Origin: Pseudosporangium ferrugineum
Lineage (GTDB): Bacteria > Actinomycetota > Actinomycetes > Mycobacteriales > Micromonosporaceae
Reading direction: 5' to 3'
Assembly (NCBI RefSeq): GCF_003002065.1
Contig: NZ_PVZG01000010.1
Coordinates: forward strand, 186,001 to 250,000
Length of the DNA stretch: 64,000 bases
Part shown: positions 33,368 to 41,323 of the stretch, one piece after another
Numbering within the stretch: position 1 is the stretch's first letter
Layout of the letters: the number at the start of each line of letters is the position of its first letter
Translations under genes and position numbers: made by a program
Notes under the pieces: generated by a model
What the model was told of the DNA's origin: nothing
Databases searched by the model: none
The model's input: the letters and a program-made list of their open reading frames with translations, nothing else

Positions 33368-33496
33368 TCAGGACATCATCAGCATCGCGCCCACGCCCAG
33401 GAGGACCATGAGCAACATGGCGATCAGCAGACCTCGTTCGGAGGAGGCGGCGGCGTCGGCGGATACGGCGGTCGTGGTCATAGGCTCGCTGCTCAT
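33368..33496 (-). CDS. 42-residue single-span membrane protein
   Basis: ATG at 33496 with AAGGA 6 bases upstream, TGA at 33368-33370. The N-terminal 21 residues are polar (Ser/Thr/Ala), then one hydrophobic helix GLLIAMLLMVLLGVGAMLMM ends the protein. It is very Met/Leu-rich for this genome, so it is unlikely to be a chance frame. It lies between the proline-rich membrane gene and the phospholipase-like gene on the opposite strand. Function is unknown. Confidence 0.6.
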   Translation of the reverse strand: MSSEPMTTTAVSADAAASSERGLLIAMLLMVLLGVGAMLMMS

Positions 33497-33592
33497 GAGG
33501 GGTCCTTCGCGGGGGCGGGCTACGGGCTCAGGGTGCGGGCGGGCGTCAAGGGGCCTACCGTGAGGGCGTCGTCGACCTCGGAGGGGCTGCCC

Positions 33593-35170
33593 GTGTCACC
33601 GGACGACTGGTTCCTGACCGCCGACGAGCGCGGCAACCCGGACTCACAGATACCCACCTGGACGGCGGGAAACACCGCCGAGCCGCTCTTTCACGGCGGA
33701 ACATATTTCGATCGGCTGGTGACCGAGGTGGAAGCGCTCGGTGACGGCGACCATCTGTTCTTCACCGACTGGCGGGGCGACCCCGACGAGCGGATGCGCG
33801 ACGACGGCCCGACCATCGCCGAGCTGTTCGCCGCGGCGGCCAAGCGGGGTGTCGTGGTCAAGGGCCTGCTGTGGCGCTCGCACCTCGACAAGCTGGCGTA
33901 CAGCGAGGAGGAGAACCGGAACCTCGGCGAGGACATCCGGGCCGCCGGCGGCGAAGTGCTGCTCGACCAGCGCGTACGCCGCGGCGGGTCGCACCACCAG
34001 AAGCTCGTCGTGCTGCGGCATCCGGGGGCGCCGGAGAAGGACATCGCGTTCGCGGGCGGGATCGACCTGTGTCACAGCCGGCGGGACGACGCCGATCATC
34101 GGGGCGACCCGCAAGCGCTGGCCATGGCTCAGGCGTACGGTAGGAATCCGCCCTGGCACGATGTGCAGCTGGCCCTGCGGGGGCCGGTGGTGGGTGCGCT
34201 CGACCTCACGTTCCGTGAACGCTGGAACGACCCGGCGCCGCTGGATCAGCACGGTCCCGTGAGCACGGTGACCGACAAGCTGCGGCACGCCGACCTGCGC
34301 GCCGACCGGCTTCCGCCGCAGCCGCCCGACCCGCCGGAGTGTGGCTCGCACGACATTCAGGTGCTGCGGACCTATCCTGCGATGCGTCCCGCGTACGGAT
34401 TCGCGAAGCTGGGTGAGCAGAGCATCGCGCGAGGTTACACAAAGGCCATCAAGAGGGCACGCCGCCTCATTTACCTCGAGGATCAGTATCTCTGGTCCAA
34501 GGAGGTGGCGCAGTTGTTCGCCGACGCGCTCAACGACAACCCGGGGCTGCACCTGATCGCGGTCGTGCCCCGGCATCCGGACGTGGACGGGCGGTTCGCG
34601 CTGCCCCCCAACCAGGTCGGGCGCGCGGAGGCGATCGCGTTGTGCCGCAAGGCCGCACCCGACCGGGTCCACGTCTTCGACGTCGAGAACCACGAGGGCG
34701 ATCCCGTGTACGTGCATGCGAAGGTCTGCGTCGTCGACGACGTGTGGGCCAGCACGGGCAGCGACAACTTCAACCGTCGTTCGTGGACCCACGACAGCGA
34801 GCTGTCCTGCGCGGTGCTGGACCGCACGCGCGACGAGCGCACGCCGGTGGATCCGGCCGGGCTGGGTGACGGCGCCCGCGTCTACGCGCGCGACCTGCGG
34901 CTGGCGCTGCTGCGCGAGCACCTCGATCGCGACGACGACGAAGGTCTTCTCGACCCCGACGACACCGTACGCGCGGTGAGCGAATCCGCCGACGCGCTCC
35001 GGGACTGGCACCGTGGCGGCGAGCAGGGCCCCCGGCCGCCGGGCCGCCTGGTGCCGCACGAGACCGAGCGGCTCCCGTGGCATCAACGGCTCTGGGCGGT
35101 CCCGGCGTATCGCCTGGTCTACGACCCGGACGGCCGGCCGTGGCGGGCCCGCCGCGCCGGCACATGGTAG
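33593..35170 (+). CDS. Phospholipase D-like protein
   Basis: 525 residues, two HKD half-sites. The first reads SHHQKLVVLRHPG, with Arg where the motif usually has Asp, followed by AFAGGIDLCHSRRDD. The second, VHAKVCVVDDVWASTGSDNFN, is complete. Between them are FTDWRGDPDERM and LEDQYLWSKEVAQLF, typical of the PLD superfamily. GGAGGGG sits 5 bases before the GTG at 33593. No signal peptide is evident, so it is probably cytoplasmic. Substrates may be phospholipids or other phosphodiesters. Confidence 0.87.
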   Translation: MSPDDWFLTADERGNPDSQIPTWTAGNTAEPLFHGGTYFDRLVTEVEALGDGDHLFFTDWRGDPDERMRDDGPTIAELFAAAAKRGVVVKGLLWRSHLDKLAYSEEENRNLGEDIRAAGGEVLLDQRVRRGGSHHQKLVVLRHPGAPEKDIAFAGGIDLCHSRRDDADHRGDPQALAMAQAYGRNPPWHDVQLALRGPVVGALDLTFRERWNDPAPLDQHGPVSTVTDKLRHADLRADRLPPQPPDPPECGSHDIQVLRTYPAMRPAYGFAKLGEQSIARGYTKAIKRARRLIYLEDQYLWSKEVAQLFADALNDNPGLHLIAVVPRHPDVDGRFALPPNQVGRAEAIALCRKAAPDRVHVFDVENHEGDPVYVHAKVCVVDDVWASTGSDNFNRRSWTHDSELSCAVLDRTRDERTPVDPAGLGDGARVYARDLRLALLREHLDRDDDEGLLDPDDTVRAVSESADALRDWHRGGEQGPRPPGRLVPHETERLPWHQRLWAVPAYRLVYDPDGRPWRARRAGTW

Positions 35171-35227
35171 TGCTGGGTATACCCGAAGACTATCCGTAGA
35201 CGGCTGGGACGGGGCTCCACCGCGACC

Positions 35228-35233
35228 TAGCGT
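35228..35233 (+). promoter_or_regulatory. -10-like TAGCGT, leaderless start
   Basis: TAGCGT ends 6 bases before the GTG at 35240 with no ribosome binding site. TGGGAC at 35205-35210, 17 bases upstream, is a poor -35 candidate. Confidence 0.5.
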
Positions 35234-35239
35234 GGCGAG

Positions 35240-36067
35240 GTGTCCACGAATGATGCCCCGCTGCAAGCCCTCCTGCACCGCCGGTACCTGCTGTCGGCCG
35301 GTCCCTGGCGGGCGTTCGTCTACGCGCTGACCACCCTGCCCGTGATGGCGCCCGTCGGTGCCGCGATGGGCCTGCTGGTCCTGCCGTGGGTCGCCGCGCT
35401 GTCCTGGCTGACCGAGGGCACCGCGCCGCACCGCACCGTGCTGTTCCTCATGGTGCTGTCGCTGGCACTGTTCGCCGGCGTCGGCCCGTTGTTCGCCATC
35501 CCCCTCGGCGTGGTGGAACGCGCCCGGCTCGCTCTGCTGGACCCGCGTCCGCTGCCGTCACCGCATCCGCCGCTCGTCGCCGGCCCGCCGGCCTGGGCGC
35601 GGGCCCGCTACGCCGAGACCGCCACCTGGCGCGAGCTCTGCTATGCGGCCTTCCTGGGCCTGATCGTCCCCACCGTCTACTTCGGATACGGCCTGGCGGT
35701 GCTGCTCGACGTCGCGTTCGTGCTGAGCCCGCTCTTCGCGAGCACCGGCACGGTCGGCTGGACGTTCGGGGCGTTCACGGTGCATTCCTCCGGGGAGGCG
35801 CTGCCGTTCGCGATCCTCGGCGTGCTGCTGGCACCCGTCCTCTGGTATCTGCTGGGACTGATCGCGGCGGGCCAGGCCGCCACCGCCCGGGCCCTGCTCG
35901 GCGCCCGCGCCGACGGCGCCGCGCCGCTACCCGTCCCGCCGGCCGGCGACCCGGTGGGTCCGGGCTTCGTGACCGGACCGGGTCCGGCGGCCGACGCGTT
36001 CGACCGGGATCGGCGGCGCATCGCAGGCGACCCCACCCTGGTACGGGTCGAGTTCCCATGGCGATGA
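35240..36067 (+). CDS. Sensor-domain (PF13796-like) membrane protein
   Basis: 275 residues. About four or five hydrophobic helices lie in the first 215, in the order found in the putative sensor domain that precedes NarL-type kinases in Streptomyces (PVMAPVGAAMGLLVLPWVAA; ATWRELCYAAFLGLIVPTVY; LGVLLAPVLWYLLGLIAAGQ). Here there is no kinase domain; the C-terminus is a short Pro/Gly/Asp-rich tail. It could be a stand-alone input subunit. It is convergent with the methyltransferase gene. Confidence 0.72.
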   Translation: MSTNDAPLQALLHRRYLLSAGPWRAFVYALTTLPVMAPVGAAMGLLVLPWVAALSWLTEGTAPHRTVLFLMVLSLALFAGVGPLFAIPLGVVERARLALLDPRPLPSPHPPLVAGPPAWARARYAETATWRELCYAAFLGLIVPTVYFGYGLAVLLDVAFVLSPLFASTGTVGWTFGAFTVHSSGEALPFAILGVLLAPVLWYLLGLIAAGQAATARALLGARADGAAPLPVPPAGDPVGPGFVTGPGPAADAFDRDRRRIAGDPTLVRVEFPWR

Positions 36068-36121
36068 CCTCCCGTCCGCGGTGGCATCGCTGCTCCGGTC
36101 CCCTGCGCCTGGCGTCGGCCG

Positions 36122-37219
36122 CTACCGGTCGAGTTCCCAGGTCGCCGGGCACCAGATCGGGGCGTCCGGGTCGCCGGTGCGCTCCAGCGCGATGCGCCAC
36201 GCCTGCATCCGGGGGCGGGCCGCCGCGTCCCAGCGGTCCAGCACCTCGGCGGCCTCCGCGGCGTAGCGCAGGGCGTGGCCGCCGCCGGCCAGGATCGCGC
36301 CGTCGGACAGGATCGCGGCGCCGCCCGTACCGGTCTCGTCGAGGAGCGTGAGGGTGCTGCCGTCGCGACCCCGGATCGCGGCGTGGGTGGCGCGGGTGCT
36401 CCAGACGCCGGCCGCGTAGGAGAGGTCGCGGTAGGCGTACGGGTCCAGCGGTTGCGCCCAGCGGGCGGGGGTGGCCTCCTCGAAGGCGCTGAGGGCGTCC
36501 GGTGGCACGGGGTGCGGATGGGAGCGGGCGTGCGCGGCGGTCAGCGGGCCGGCCGCGGTCATGAAGCCCGACGGGCAGACGACCTTCGCGGCCACGGGAC
36601 CGTCGGCGGTGCCGCGCACGGCCAGCACGGGATGGGTGCCGGCGTGTTCCACGGGCGCGATGATCGGGCCCGGTCCCACCTGGGCGAGCCAGTGCGGCGA
36701 CACGCCCGCCACCCCGACCGTCACGATCACCCGGTCGAAACGCTCCCCGGGGACGCCCCGGTAGCCGTCGGCCGCTATGACGCGTACGCCCTCGACCCGG
36801 GCCCGGGCCAGCGCCGCGCGGGCCCGCTCGGCGACGTCGGCCTGCACGTCGACGCTGGTGACCCGGGCGCCGAGCGCGCTGAGCAGGGCGGCGTTGTATC
36901 CGGTGCCGGCGCCGATCTCCAGCACCCGGTCGCCGGGGCGGACGTCCAGCGCCGCCAGCATGATGGCCATCAGCGACGGCTGGCTGGACGAGCTGACCGG
37001 CAACCCGCCGTCGACCTTGGTGACCAGCACGTCGTCGCGGTAGACCGTGTCGAGGAAGCCGCGGCTGCCCGCCTCCACCCAGGTGCCGTCCCGGCGCTGG
37101 AACCCGCCGGCCACGAAGGCCTCACGGGGAACGGCGGCGAAGGCGGCGGCGAGCGCGGGCGACAACGGCGCGCCGTTGTGCCGGAGCTGGTCGACGAAGC
37201 GGCGCCGCAGATCGGTCAC
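36122..37219 (-). CDS. PCMT-like protein methyltransferase
   Basis: 365 residues. The N-terminal two thirds match protein-L-isoaspartate O-methyltransferase: VPREAFVAGGF, SSSSQPSLMAIMLAALDV, the SAM-binding motif VLEIGAGTGYNAALLSALG, VTSVDVQADV, GVPGERFDRVIVTVGVAGV. A C-terminal extension of about 150 residues is typical of long actinobacterial homologues, some of which act in peptide natural-product pathways; none is seen here. The GTG at 37219 has TACGGT (37226-37231) ending 6 bases upstream, a leaderless pattern. Confidence 0.85.
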   Translation of the reverse strand: MTDLRRRFVDQLRHNGAPLSPALAAAFAAVPREAFVAGGFQRRDGTWVEAGSRGFLDTVYRDDVLVTKVDGGLPVSSSSQPSLMAIMLAALDVRPGDRVLEIGAGTGYNAALLSALGARVTSVDVQADVAERARAALARARVEGVRVIAADGYRGVPGERFDRVIVTVGVAGVSPHWLAQVGPGPIIAPVEHAGTHPVLAVRGTADGPVAAKVVCPSGFMTAAGPLTAAHARSHPHPVPPDALSAFEEATPARWAQPLDPYAYRDLSYAAGVWSTRATHAAIRGRDGSTLTLLDETGTGGAAILSDGAILAGGGHALRYAAEAAEVLDRWDAAARPRMQAWRIALERTGDPDAPIWCPATWELDR

Positions 37220-37354
37220 CGCTCCACCGTAGGTCGTCCCGGCCCACCCCGCCGCCCACGTCCACCGACCGTGCCACCCACCGGACCGGCCGGTCCACCG
37301 CCCGACCCGCCGACCGGGGCACCGCCGGCGCGCCGGGAGCGGGCCGGCCCACCG

Positions 37355-37444
37355 GGACAGGGCCGGCCGGGACAGGGCCCGCCGGGAGAGGGCCCGCCGG
37401 GAGAGGGCCGGCCGGGAGAGGGCCGGCCGGGAGAGGGCCGGCCG
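37355..37444. repeat. Six 15-bp tandem repeats
   Basis: Six consecutive units of GGGAGAGGGCCGGCC or close variants (GGGACAGGGCCGGCC, GGGACAGGGCCCGCC, GGGAGAGGGCCCGCC) run without gaps from 37355 to 37444. Four units contain the palindrome GGCCGGCC. The array fills part of the 230-base gap between the APH-like gene and the methyltransferase and begins 7 bases from the APH stop codon. No gene is seen in the rest of the gap. Confidence 0.9.
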
Positions 37445-37450
37445 TAGGGC

Positions 37451-38629
37451 TCAGCCGAGCTGGGCGGCGGTCGTGACGGCGGCGTGGAGGCGTTCCGGGA
37501 CGTCCTGCTCGTGGTAGGGCCGCTCCGAGTCCTCGATGTGGTCGAGGAACTCCTGGTAGAGCGCCGCCGAGCGGAGGGCCGCCACCGGGCGCATCAGCGC
37601 CGCCGCCGTCTCCGGGTCGCTGTCCGGGGCGTTCTCCCGCCAGCGGCCGGCCCACTCCGCGATCAGCGCCGCGGCGTCCGGCTCCGGGAGGTCCGCGGTC
37701 AGGCGCAGGATGTCCAGCGCGGGATGGGACACGATCGCGTCGCCCCAGTCGACGATCACCCGCCGGCCGGACGCCTCCCGTACGTTGCCCGGGTGCAGGT
37801 CGCCGTGCACGAGCGTGTCGGGCATCCCGCACGCGTCGATGGCGGCGAGCCGGGCGGGCAGCTCGTCCATCAGCTCCGCCAGGCCGTCCACAGTGTCCAG
37901 CCACGGCTCGGCGACCCGGGCGAACCGGTCGAAGCTCAGCCGCCGGTCGGGCACCCCCGCGGCGAGGAGCTCGCCGGTCCGGGTCGCGAAGTGGGCCTGC
38001 ACCGGATGGAGATCGGCGGCCACCCGCGTACAGAAGGCTGCTCCGGCGCCGTAACGGTCCTCGCCCGGGACGTGGGCCAGCAGGGTCCGGCCGGCGTCCC
38101 CGGCCGCCAGCACGGCCGGCACCAGGCCGGGCGCCGCGGCGGCGACCAGGCGCAGGACGGTGGCCTCGTGGGCGAGGAGGACCGGCACCTGCTTCAGCCA
38201 GGCGACCGGCTCGCCGCCGCCGTCCTCGAGGCGCCAGATCGCCGACAGGTTCCAGGTGCGCTGCTGGACGGCCACCAGGTCGCCGCGGCCCAGCGCCGCC
38301 GCGGCCCAGCTCAGCGACGCGGCCGGGCCGCCCGGCACGGCCCACGGCGCCCGCAGCGGCGCCGGATCACGGTTGTCGTCCCACGGCTTCAGCGCCACCT
38401 CCACCGGCTCGCGGACCTGCGCCAGGTAGGTGACCTCTCCCCCGGGCGGCGCGGCGTTCGCCGCCGACAGAAGACGCAACACCGTGACGCGTACGCCGTA
38501 ACGGGCGCGCGCCTCCGCGACCACCTCGGAGACCTCCTGCCACCACGGCAGTTCCACGTCGAAGGGTGGCAGCGCGCCGAGCGTCTCCCCGGCGGCGTCC
38601 ACGAGTACGAGAGTCACGGTCCGGCCCAC
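37451..38629 (-). CDS. Aminoglycoside phosphotransferase-family kinase with degenerate Nudix-like N-terminus
   Basis: 392 residues from the GTG at 38629; TACGGT (38637-38642) ends 7 bases before it, while the open frame goes to 38656. Residues 1-90 have the strand-helix outline of a Nudix domain (VTLVLVDAAGETLGALPPF, WWQEVSEVVAEARARYGVRV) but lack the catalytic Nudix box. The APH fold follows: the catalytic loop LVHGDLHPGNV and VIVDWGDAIVSHPALD, preceded by weak N-lobe lysines (VAWLKQV). It probably phosphorylates a small hydroxyl compound; real aminoglycoside resistance is not implied. Confidence 0.82.
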   Translation of the reverse strand: MGRTVTLVLVDAAGETLGALPPFDVELPWWQEVSEVVAEARARYGVRVTVLRLLSAANAAPPGGEVTYLAQVREPVEVALKPWDDNRDPAPLRAPWAVPGGPAASLSWAAAALGRGDLVAVQQRTWNLSAIWRLEDGGGEPVAWLKQVPVLLAHEATVLRLVAAAAPGLVPAVLAAGDAGRTLLAHVPGEDRYGAGAAFCTRVAADLHPVQAHFATRTGELLAAGVPDRRLSFDRFARVAEPWLDTVDGLAELMDELPARLAAIDACGMPDTLVHGDLHPGNVREASGRRVIVDWGDAIVSHPALDILRLTADLPEPDAAALIAEWAGRWRENAPDSDPETAAALMRPVAALRSAALYQEFLDHIEDSERPYHEQDVPERLHAAVTTAAQLG

Positions 38630-38665
38630 GCGAGAGACCGTAACGCCCTGCCGCACGCCCGTCGA

Positions 38666-39667
38666 TCAGGTGGTGGCCTCGTAGCGGGCGCGCAGGGCGG
38701 GACCGTCGGGCCGGCCGTACAGATGCAGCCGGGCCATGCCCCCGTCCGGGAAGATGTCGAGCCGCACGTGGGTGGCGACCGGCACCACCGGGATCGGGAA
38801 GCGGTGCCGGGTGTCCGGGCTGAGGCGCACCTGCGGCAGCAGCTCGAACCAGTCGTCCGGATCGTCGAGCAGCCCGGTACGCGTGTCGATGCCGCGCAGG
38901 GTGGCGCTGCCCGGGGCGTTGCCCTTGAAGTGGCTGGTGTCCAGCTCCGCGAGCTCGATCACGGCCGGCGCCGCGAGCTGCACCAGCACCCAGTCGTTGG
39001 CGTCGTCGCGGCGGCGGGCGGTCTCCCAGCCGTCGCCCATCGAGCGGGCCAGGCCGGGGTTGAGCATGTTCTGCGGGTGGCCGTAGAACATGTTGCTGCA
39101 CCCGGCGATCCGGGCGCCGTGTTCGGCCGCGGCGACGTCGAAGACGCTGGGCAGCAGGCGCGGGTCGGGCACCACCTCACCGTGCACGCGCAGGCGCGCC
39201 ACGCCGCCGTCCGGGTAGATGGTCAGGCGTATGTGGGTGTAGCGCTGCCGCGAGTCGACGGCGAACAGGTTCTGGCTGTCGCCGGCGAGCGGGGAACGGG
39301 GCACGAGCGGCACCCACGGCGCGTGCGCCAGCTGCAGCGCGTCCGGGTAGCCGTCGAAGGCGCAACCGTCCACCGAGGCGTACGGCGGATAGTTGCCGGT
39401 GAAGAACGCCGTGTCGATGTCGATGCCGTGCACCACGCCGGGGGCACCCAGCCGGATGATCGCCTCGTCGTGCCCGGGTTCGCGGCGGCGGCGCGTCTCC
39501 CAGCCGTCGTACACCTGGCCCTTGTGCCCGAAGGTGTGCGGCGCGAACACCGGGGTGGCCGGATCGACGAGGTGGTCCGCCGCGGCGAAGAACTCGTCGT
39601 TGGTGAACACCACCCCGCCGCCGTACAGGCGCGACGCCAGGTCGGGCAGCAGCGTGAACTCTTCCAT
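38666..39667 (-). CDS. alc: Allantoicase
   Basis: 333 residues, two allantoicase beta domains. Domain one: TNDEFFAAADHLVDP, KGQVYDGWETRRRREPGHDE, HGIDIDTAFFTGNYPP. Domain two repeats the pattern: NMFYGHPQNMLNPG, MGDGWETARRRDDANDW, ELDTSHFKGNAPG. The enzyme hydrolyses allantoate to ureidoglycolate and urea in the cytoplasm. Its ATG shares one base with the allantoinase stop (TGATG), so the two are translated in tandem. It is downstream of allantoinase in the same operon. Confidence 0.96.
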   Translation of the reverse strand: MEEFTLLPDLASRLYGGGVVFTNDEFFAAADHLVDPATPVFAPHTFGHKGQVYDGWETRRRREPGHDEAIIRLGAPGVVHGIDIDTAFFTGNYPPYASVDGCAFDGYPDALQLAHAPWVPLVPRSPLAGDSQNLFAVDSRQRYTHIRLTIYPDGGVARLRVHGEVVPDPRLLPSVFDVAAAEHGARIAGCSNMFYGHPQNMLNPGLARSMGDGWETARRRDDANDWVLVQLAAPAVIELAELDTSHFKGNAPGSATLRGIDTRTGLLDDPDDWFELLPQVRLSPDTRHRFPIPVVPVATHVRLDIFPDGGMARLHLYGRPDGPALRARYEATT

Positions 39668-40980
39668 CAGGAGGCCTCCCGGGTGAGGAATCGGCCGTGC
39701 GGGGCGGCGCCGGTCACCGTCCGGCCGCGCAGCCAGGTGGTGCGGACCACCCCGGTCAGGGTCTTTCCCGCGTACGGCGTGACAGGGTTGCGGTGGTGCA
39801 GGCGCCGGGGATCGACCACGAAGGTCGCGTCCGGGTCGAAGGCGACGAGGTCGGCGTCGGCGCCGACGGCGATCCGCCCCTTGCCGGCGAGCCCGGCGAG
39901 GTCGGCGGGGCGGCGGGCCATCCAGTCGGTCACGTCGGCGAGGCTGTGCCCGCGTTCCCGGGCCGCCGTCCAGACGACCGGCAGTCCGAGCTGCACCGAG
40001 GCGATGCCGCCCCACGCCGCCGCGAAGTCGCCGGTGTCGCGGCGCTTGAGGTCCGGCGTGCACGGTGAGTGGTCACTGACGACGCAGGTGATCAGCCCGT
40101 CGGCGAGCGCTGCCCACAGCAGGTCCCGGTTGGCGGCGTCGCGGATGGGCGGGCAGCACTTGAACTCGGTGGCGCCGGCGGGGATCCCGGCCGCATCGAG
40201 GGTCAGATAGTGCGGGCACGTCTCGGCGGTGACCCGCAACCCGCCGGCGCGCGCGGCGGCGATCAACGGCAGCGCGGTGGCGGCGGACAGGTGCAGAATG
40301 TGCACCCGCGCCCCGGCGACCCGGGCCGCCTCGATCGCGGTGGCCACGGCGGCGTGCTCGGCCTCGGGCGGCCGGGAGGCGAGGAAGTCCGCGTACGCCG
40401 GCGACGACGCGGCCGCGTGCAGATGATCGGGATCCTCGGCGTGGATGACGAACTGCGCGTCGACCGCGGCGAGCGCCTCGGCGAGCTGGGCCGGGTCGAG
40501 CGGCGGGAACTCGGGCACGCCGGAGTCCGCGAGGAACGCCTTGAAGCCGTACACCCCGGCCCGGTGCAACCCGGGCAGGTCGCCGGCGTTCCCCGGGACG
40601 GCCCCGCCCCAGAAGCCCACGTCGACGTGGATCTGCCCGGCGGCGGCCTCTCTCTTCAGCTCGAGCGCGGCGACCGTGACGGTGGGCGGCAGACTGTTCA
40701 GCGGCATGTCCACGATGGCGGTGACCCCACCCGCGGCGGCCGCCCGGGTCGCGCTGGCGAACCCCTCCCACTCGGTCCGCCCCGGCTCGTTGACGTGCAC
40801 GTGCGTGTCGACCAGCCCCGGCAGCAGCGCAAGCCCCCCGAGATCGACGTCCTCGGCCGCCTCGACGACGGCGTAGTGCTCCCCCACGGCAACGATCCGC
40901 CCGCCCGCGACCGAGACGGCAGCGGCCCGCTCCCCGCCCGGCAGGACGGCACGGCGGGACCGCACCACGAGATCGACCAT
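39667..40980 (-). CDS. allB: Allantoinase
   Basis: 437 residues, amidohydrolase TIM barrel. Metal ligands are [11 protein letters not shown] near the start, the carboxylated Lys in [19 protein letters not shown] and SDHSPC. It opens the hydantoin ring of allantoin to allantoate. TAGGCT (40987-40992) ends 6 bases before the ATG, with no ribosome binding site, so the message is probably leaderless. Allantoicase is coupled directly downstream. Confidence 0.95.
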   Translation of the reverse strand: MVDLVVRSRRAVLPGGERAAAVSVAGGRIVAVGEHYAVVEAAEDVDLGGLALLPGLVDTHVHVNEPGRTEWEGFASATRAAAAGGVTAIVDMPLNSLPPTVTVAALELKREAAAGQIHVDVGFWGGAVPGNAGDLPGLHRAGVYGFKAFLADSGVPEFPPLDPAQLAEALAAVDAQFVIHAEDPDHLHAAASSPAYADFLASRPPEAEHAAVATAIEAARVAGARVHILHLSAATALPLIAAARAGGLRVTAETCPHYLTLDAAGIPAGATEFKCCPPIRDAANRDLLWAALADGLITCVVSDHSPCTPDLKRRDTGDFAAAWGGIASVQLGLPVVWTAARERGHSLADVTDWMARRPADLAGLAGKGRIAVGADADLVAFDPDATFVVDPRRLHHRNPVTPYAGKTLTGVVRTTWLRGRTVTGAAPHGRFLTREAS

Positions 40981-41323
40981 GGACCGAGCCTAACTGCCCA
41001 GCGTTACCGGATGGCTACCTCGGGCGAAGCCGCCCCGAGAAGTCGCCGCACCCCACGACACGCATCGGCCGCGGCGGCGCCAGCGCATTCGAGCAGGGCG
41101 CGCGGTCCGGGCGGAAGGTGTGCGGGTGACGGCCGCCGGGAAAGGCCGCGCACCCACGATCTGGGCTCGAACCCGGCGGCAGCGCACCCCCGACCCGAGC
41201 CGATTCCCGGCCGCGCACCCCCGGCCCGAGCCCCACCCGGCGGCCCACCCCCAGCCCGAGCCCCACCCGAGGGCGCGACCGCGACCCGGGCCCGTGCCGC
41301 GCAGGCGGGCGCTCGGTGGCGGG
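40981..41323. other. 343-base intergenic gap with degenerate 30-bp repeats
   Basis: No credible gene is seen. The left end holds the allantoinase -10-like element. The right half (about 41183-41273) carries three diverged units built on CGCACCCCCGGCCCGAGCC, about 30 bases apart, GC-rich and Pro-coding only by composition. The gap separates the DUF6986 stop from the allantoinase promoter. Confidence 0.5.

Noticed and set aside
36122-37219. PCMT-like methyltransferase as part of a lanthipeptide (FxLD-type) cluster
   Set aside because: No precursor peptide, lanthionine synthetase or dehydratase is near.
37355-37444. The 15-bp tandem array considered as a CRISPR or iteron origin
   Set aside because: There are no spacers, no cas or replication genes nearby, and the unit is pure GC low-complexity sequence.
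37484-40210. A 908-codon plus-strand frame antisense to the APH-like, allantoicase and allantoinase genes
   Set aside because: Shadow of the real minus-strand genes; composition is random-like (Arg/His/Gly/Val) with no motifs.
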